Assembly (NCBI GenBank): GCA_946479185.1
Contig: CAMLFF010000103.1
Location: 1 to 9,551 of the forward strand
DNA: 9,551 nucleotides
Reading direction: 5' to 3'
DNA from: an uncultured Sphingobium sp.
GTDB lineage: Bacteria > Pseudomonadota > Alphaproteobacteria > Sphingomonadales > Sphingomonadaceae
The translations under genes and the position numbers were made by a program. Below, one piece after another: positions 7,242 through 9,551 of this stretch; positions within the stretch are counted from its first letter, which is position 1; each line of letters begins with the position of its first letter. Under the pieces are notes generated by a model. That model had not been told where the DNA came from and searched no databases. It saw only the letters and a list, made by a program, of their open reading frames with translations.

Positions 7242-8605
7242 GGGAATGCCCCTTCTTTCAGTCGCAGCCGGGCACGCACCACCAGAAGCTGAACCTGCGC
7301 ATCCGTCAGGCTCCGCTCGATGTCGGTTTGCTCCCGCATGATATTGAGGACGTCGAGCCAGCTGCGCTTGCCCGCGAGGAACATGCGGTTGTACGATTCG
7401 AAGGTCTGCTGCTGCACGAGACGGCTCCCGCTCAACTCGTGCACAAGGCTGCGCGCGGCGCGCCAGCTCGCAATATCTGCCGCCACTTCACTCGCGAGAT
7501 CGGCCCGATAGGCATCGCGCGCATTGCGGGCAGCGCTCTCGATGGCCTGCGACGAGCGAATGCGCTCCATCGAGGCAAGACCCGCGCCAAAGGCGAACTT
7601 CACCCCAATCACTACACGCGTGTCAGGCAAGGACGAGGCATAATAGCGATCATCGGCAAAGCGCTGATCGGCCCGTGCATAAATGGTGGGCATGATGGCG
7701 GTGGACGCGACTTTTGAATCAGCGCGCGCGACGCCGATTTCACGCTCTGCTCTCAACAGGCCAGGGTTTGTATCAAAGCTCTGCGCCAGCAATGCTTCGC
7801 CGGGAAGCGCCAGCGGCGCATCACCCTCTTCCGGCCGATACACGATCCTCGACGGGTCCAGCGACACGCCGACAAGTTGGGTCAGCGCCTCGATCGCGGA
7901 CTGCTCGATCGCCTGATAATTGGTGAGCGTGTTGCGCGAGAGGCTGAGCCGGGTGAGGACGAGATTATGATCGACAGGCGCGGACAGGCCGATCGCGACC
8001 CTGCGGCTCATCATGCCTTCGAGCTGCTCCAGCCGCTCGATATCGCCCCGGTACACATCGGCTCCCATCCGGGCCGCCATCAGCCGCCCATAACTGTCGA
8101 TAACCCGCAGCGCGACACGGTAGCGCGCCTCTTCTATGGACATTTCCGCGACGGAGACGCGCGCCTTGGCGGCGTTGACGTTCGCTCCGATGCGACCGAA
8201 CGTCCAAACCGGCTGGGTGAGCGATGCCGTGACGACATAGCCCTTGCCGCCACGCTCGCTATCGATCGATGGCGATGGAAAATATTCCCAACGCGCGGCG
8301 GACACCACATAGCGAGATGCCTTGGCACTATCGCTTTGCGACAGGATCTGCGGATTGGTTTCTGCAGCCTGCGCGATCATGCGGTCAAGCGACCAGGGAG
8401 CGTCCCCGGTCGTTTGGGCATGCGCCGCCGTAGGCGCCAGAGCCGAGAGGGCAATTGCCGCTCCCATTAGCCTGCGCCCGCCCCTTGCCTTGGCGCGCGC
8501 TGGCTGCGTGCAAGCGATGCGCATCAGGGCAGGCTGGCGAAAATAGCCGCTGTTGGCGGCGCGCACGCAATAATGGCCCGCAAGACTTGAGATCACACCG
8601 AACAC
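7232..8605 (-). CDS. TolC/LapE-family outer-membrane secretion channel
   Basis: This outer-membrane efflux protein would form the trimeric exit duct of the type I system. From GTG 8605 it has 457 residues, normal for the family. A basic, Arg/Lys-rich stretch (about 40-45), a hydrophobic core (about 46-60) and AHA then Gln (cleavage near 63) form a Sec signal peptide. Two outer-membrane-efflux repeats follow, at about 72-252 and 267-451. They carry QPVWTFGRIGA (131-141), a beta strand VIGVKFAFGAG (332-342), and GKRSWLDVLNIMRE (412-425), the usual Gly-x-x-x-x-Leu-Asp-Val-Leu element near the C-terminal helix. The start is chosen because AAGGA lies 7 bases upstream. The in-frame GTG at 8692 would overlap the small upstream gene by 49 bases and has no ribosome binding site. 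ATG 8524 gives a more ordinary signal peptide but also lacks a clear site. Family call firm; start moderately sure. Confidence 0.92.
   Translation of the reverse strand: MFGVISSLAGHYCVRAANSGYFRQPALMRIACTQPARAKARGGRRLMGAAIALSALAPTAAHAQTTGDAPWSLDRMIAQAAETNPQILSQSDSAKASRYVVSAARWEYFPSPSIDSERGGKGYVVTASLTQPVWTFGRIGANVNAAKARVSVAEMSIEEARYRVALRVIDSYGRLMAARMGADVYRGDIERLEQLEGMMSRRVAIGLSAPVDHNLVLTRLSLSRNTLTNYQAIEQSAIEALTQLVGVSLDPSRIVYRPEEGDAPLALPGEALLAQSFDTNPGLLRAEREIGVARADSKVASTAIMPTIYARADQRFADDRYYASSLPDTRVVIGVKFAFGAGLASMERIRSSQAIESAARNARDAYRADLASEVAADIASWRAARSLVHELSGSRLVQQQTFESYNRMFLAGKRSWLDVLNIMREQTDIERSLTDAQVQLLVVRARLRLKEGAFPWK
7249..7256 (-). promoter_or_regulatory. Ribosome binding site of the ABC transporter gene, inside the channel gene
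   Basis: AGAAGGGG on the minus strand sits within the last codons of the upstream channel gene, 7 bases before GTG 7241. It favours GTG 7241 over the in-frame GTG at 7235 and ATG at 7220. Its burial in the upstream coding end fits coupled translation. Confidence 0.6.
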
Positions 8606-8612
8606 TTTAATT

Positions 8613-8617
8613 TCCTT
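8613..8617 (-). promoter_or_regulatory. Ribosome binding site deciding the channel gene start
   Basis: AAGGA on the minus strand lies 7 bases before GTG 8605, the same spacing as the other sites in this operon. It sits in the 38-base gap between the small membrane protein gene and the channel gene. Neither alternative start (GTG 8692, ATG 8524) has a comparable site. Confidence 0.6.
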
Positions 8618-8643
8618 GGCAGGCGGAGAGATGAGCCTGACGT

Positions 8644-8847
8644 TCACAACAAGTCGGTGAAGACGCCGCAGAGCAGGAAAATCAGGCACCACAAAATGGC
8701 GCTGACGGCGGAACCGAAGATGACTCCTCGGGCGAGAGACGGTCGAATCCGTTCGTTAAAAACAGCGTGGTGGGAGCGCGTATCGCTCCAGTCATTGTCC
8801 GCGCTGGGGAGTTGAGGAAGCGCAGGCGAAGAAGAGGAAAAGCTCAT
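8644..8847 (-). CDS. Small single-span membrane protein of unknown function (67 aa)
   Basis: I do not recognise this family. The protein has a soluble, Ser/Pro-rich and then polar N-terminus (1-40), one strongly hydrophobic span at about 41-61 (starting GVIFGSAV, with Trp and two Cys in ILWCLIFLLCG), and a short tail TDLL. Basic residues just before the span (RIRPSLAR) suggest the N-terminus is cytoplasmic, with a tiny periplasmic tail. ATG 8847 overlaps the EAL gene stop by 4 bases (ATGA), with AAAGG 7 bases upstream (8855-8859). The channel gene starts 38 bases after its stop. That coupling, and its place between a cyclic-di-GMP enzyme and the secretion genes, argue that it is a real gene. 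It might be a membrane accessory of the exporter or a partner of the EAL protein; both are guesses. Confidence 0.75.
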   Translation of the reverse strand: MSFSSSSPALPQLPSADNDWSDTRSHHAVFNERIRPSLARGVIFGSAVSAILWCLIFLLCGVFTDLL

Positions 8848-9551
8848 CCCAGCGCCTTTCTCGGCGAGGCCGATTTCGCCTGGGCATATTCAAACATCGC
8901 GAGCACATTCGCCCCCGTGAGATCATGCGACCAGGGGCGGACGACGGAAGGGTAACCAATGTGATACCCCTGCTGCCAAGCAGCACCGGCGGAGCGGACC
9001 AGATCGGAATCCGATGCTGTCTCCACCCCTTCGACAATCACATCGGGCACGAAGCTTGCCGCCAGACCGATAAGATGGGCGAGACCTTTACGGCCACGAT
9101 CCGACCCGGCTGCCAGGCGCATGAAGAAGGCGTCGATCTTGATGATGTCCGGTTGGATCGCGAGCAGCGAGCGAAGGGACGCGTGGCCGACACCGAAATC
9201 GTCCAGCGCAATTCTGACGCCCAGCTTGCGCAATCGGCACGTAAATATGGACGCCTGCCCGATATCAGGGAAGCTGGCCGTCTCCGTAATCTCGACCACC
9301 AACCGCCGGGCAACATCGGGCTGCTTGCGAAGCTGATCCTCGAAATCCACCCACCAGCCGCCCGGCCGGGCGCTATGGGCCGAGATGTTCACGCCCAGGC
9401 ACACATCAGGATCGCGCCGAAGCTCCTCGATCACCCGCGTCACCACATATTGATCGATCACATCGACGAGGCCGAGGCGCTCAAGCGCGGAAATTGCGGG
9501 GCCAGCAGATTTCTGGTGGCCACCATCAAGCACGCGTAGCAGGCACTCATG
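8844..9551 (-). CDS. EAL-domain cyclic-di-GMP phosphodiesterase (C-terminal 235 residues; 5' end outside window)
   Basis: The frame is open to the right edge, so the true start and any N-terminal sensory domain are not visible. An internal GTG at 9531-9533 is not the start, because the frame before it already reads HECLLR, the signature position (usually EALLR). EAL domains hydrolyse cyclic di-GMP to pGpG using two metal ions. Visible residues corresponding to the metal and catalytic set are Glu2 (ECL), Asn55 (VNIS), Glu87 (VEITE), Asp117-Asp118 (LDDFG), Lys138 (IKID), Glu174 (VEGVE) and Gln194 (QQGY). From Asn55 to Gln194 their spacing equals that I recall for RocR. Loop 6 is DDFGVGHASL, close to the active consensus. 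No degeneration of the LapD kind is seen. Its stop overlaps the small membrane protein start by 4 bases, which places it in the secretion operon. A full-length EAL-only or a multidomain protein are both possible. Confidence 0.92.
   Translation of the reverse strand, partial: HECLLRVLDGGHQKSAGPAISALERLGLVDVIDQYVVTRVIEELRRDPDVCLGVNISAHSARPGGWWVDFEDQLRKQPDVARRLVVEITETASFPDIGQASIFTCRLRKLGVRIALDDFGVGHASLRSLLAIQPDIIKIDAFFMRLAAGSDRGRKGLAHLIGLAASFVPDVIVEGVETASDSDLVRSAGAAWQQGYHIGYPSVVRPWSHDLTGANVLAMFEYAQAKSASPRKALG

Noticed and set aside
7877..8470. Plus-strand open frame of 197 codons opposite the channel gene
   Set aside because: It is the shadow of the TolC-family reading frame, with no coherent domain or ribosome binding site evidence.
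9531..9533. GTG as the true start of the EAL protein
   Set aside because: The frame continues upstream to the window edge and encodes the essential ECL signature Glu, so a start here would delete the active site.
8844..9551. A LapD-type degenerate EAL receptor
   Set aside because: All metal and catalytic positions are conserved with matching spacing; LapD lacks several of these. The N-terminal half is unseen, so a membrane sensor domain cannot be excluded.
1..9551. RNA genes, CRISPR arrays, insertion sequences, attachment sites
   Set aside because: No tRNA-like cloverleaf, short regularly spaced repeat, transposase frame or terminal inverted repeat was seen; the DNA is almost fully accounted for by the six minus-strand genes.

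Overview
The window is one strand-coherent locus read entirely on the minus strand. It is GC-rich, has closely packed genes and no sign of mobile DNA. The gene families and codon use look alphaproteobacterial, most like a sphingomonad (Sphingomonas, Sphingobium or Novosphingobium type). That placement is inference, because no taxonomic marker gene is present.

In transcription order, from high to low coordinates, it holds: (1) the C-terminal part of an EAL-domain cyclic-di-GMP phosphodiesterase that runs off the right edge (8844-9551); (2) a 67-residue single-span membrane protein of unknown function (8644-8847); (3) a TolC/LapE-type outer-membrane channel (7232-8605, start chosen from its ribosome binding site); (4) a type I secretion ABC transporter with a non-peptidase C39-like N-terminal domain (5022-7241); (5) an HlyD/LapC-type membrane-fusion protein (3814-5025); (6) the first 1258 residues of a very large multidomain surface adhesin that runs off the left edge (1-3774). 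Three of the junctions overlap (4, 10 and 4 bases). The other two gaps are 38 and 39 bases. Every start has a purine-rich ribosome binding site 7 or 8 bases upstream. The set therefore reads as one operon ending in the adhesin.

Genes 3 to 5 make a complete type I secretion channel: outer-membrane pore, ATPase and adaptor. The adhesin next to them is the obvious cargo. It has no Sec signal peptide. Its N-terminal region is low-complexity and charged, followed by a Gly/Ala/Leu hydrophobic segment. After that come Bap-type Ig-like domains, a carboxypeptidase-regulatory-like domain with a mainly helical segment, and a repeated cadherin plus CADG module. The C-terminal secretion signal lies outside the window.

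The most interesting features are the pairing of an apparently catalytically intact EAL domain with an adhesin export operon, where the well-known Lap system uses a degenerate EAL receptor (LapD); the unknown small membrane protein coupled between the EAL gene and the channel genes; and a perfect 7-bp stem-loop over the stop codon of the adaptor gene, just ahead of the adhesin. No RNA gene, CRISPR array, insertion sequence or convincing rho-independent terminator was seen, and no stretch longer than 300 bases lacks a gene.
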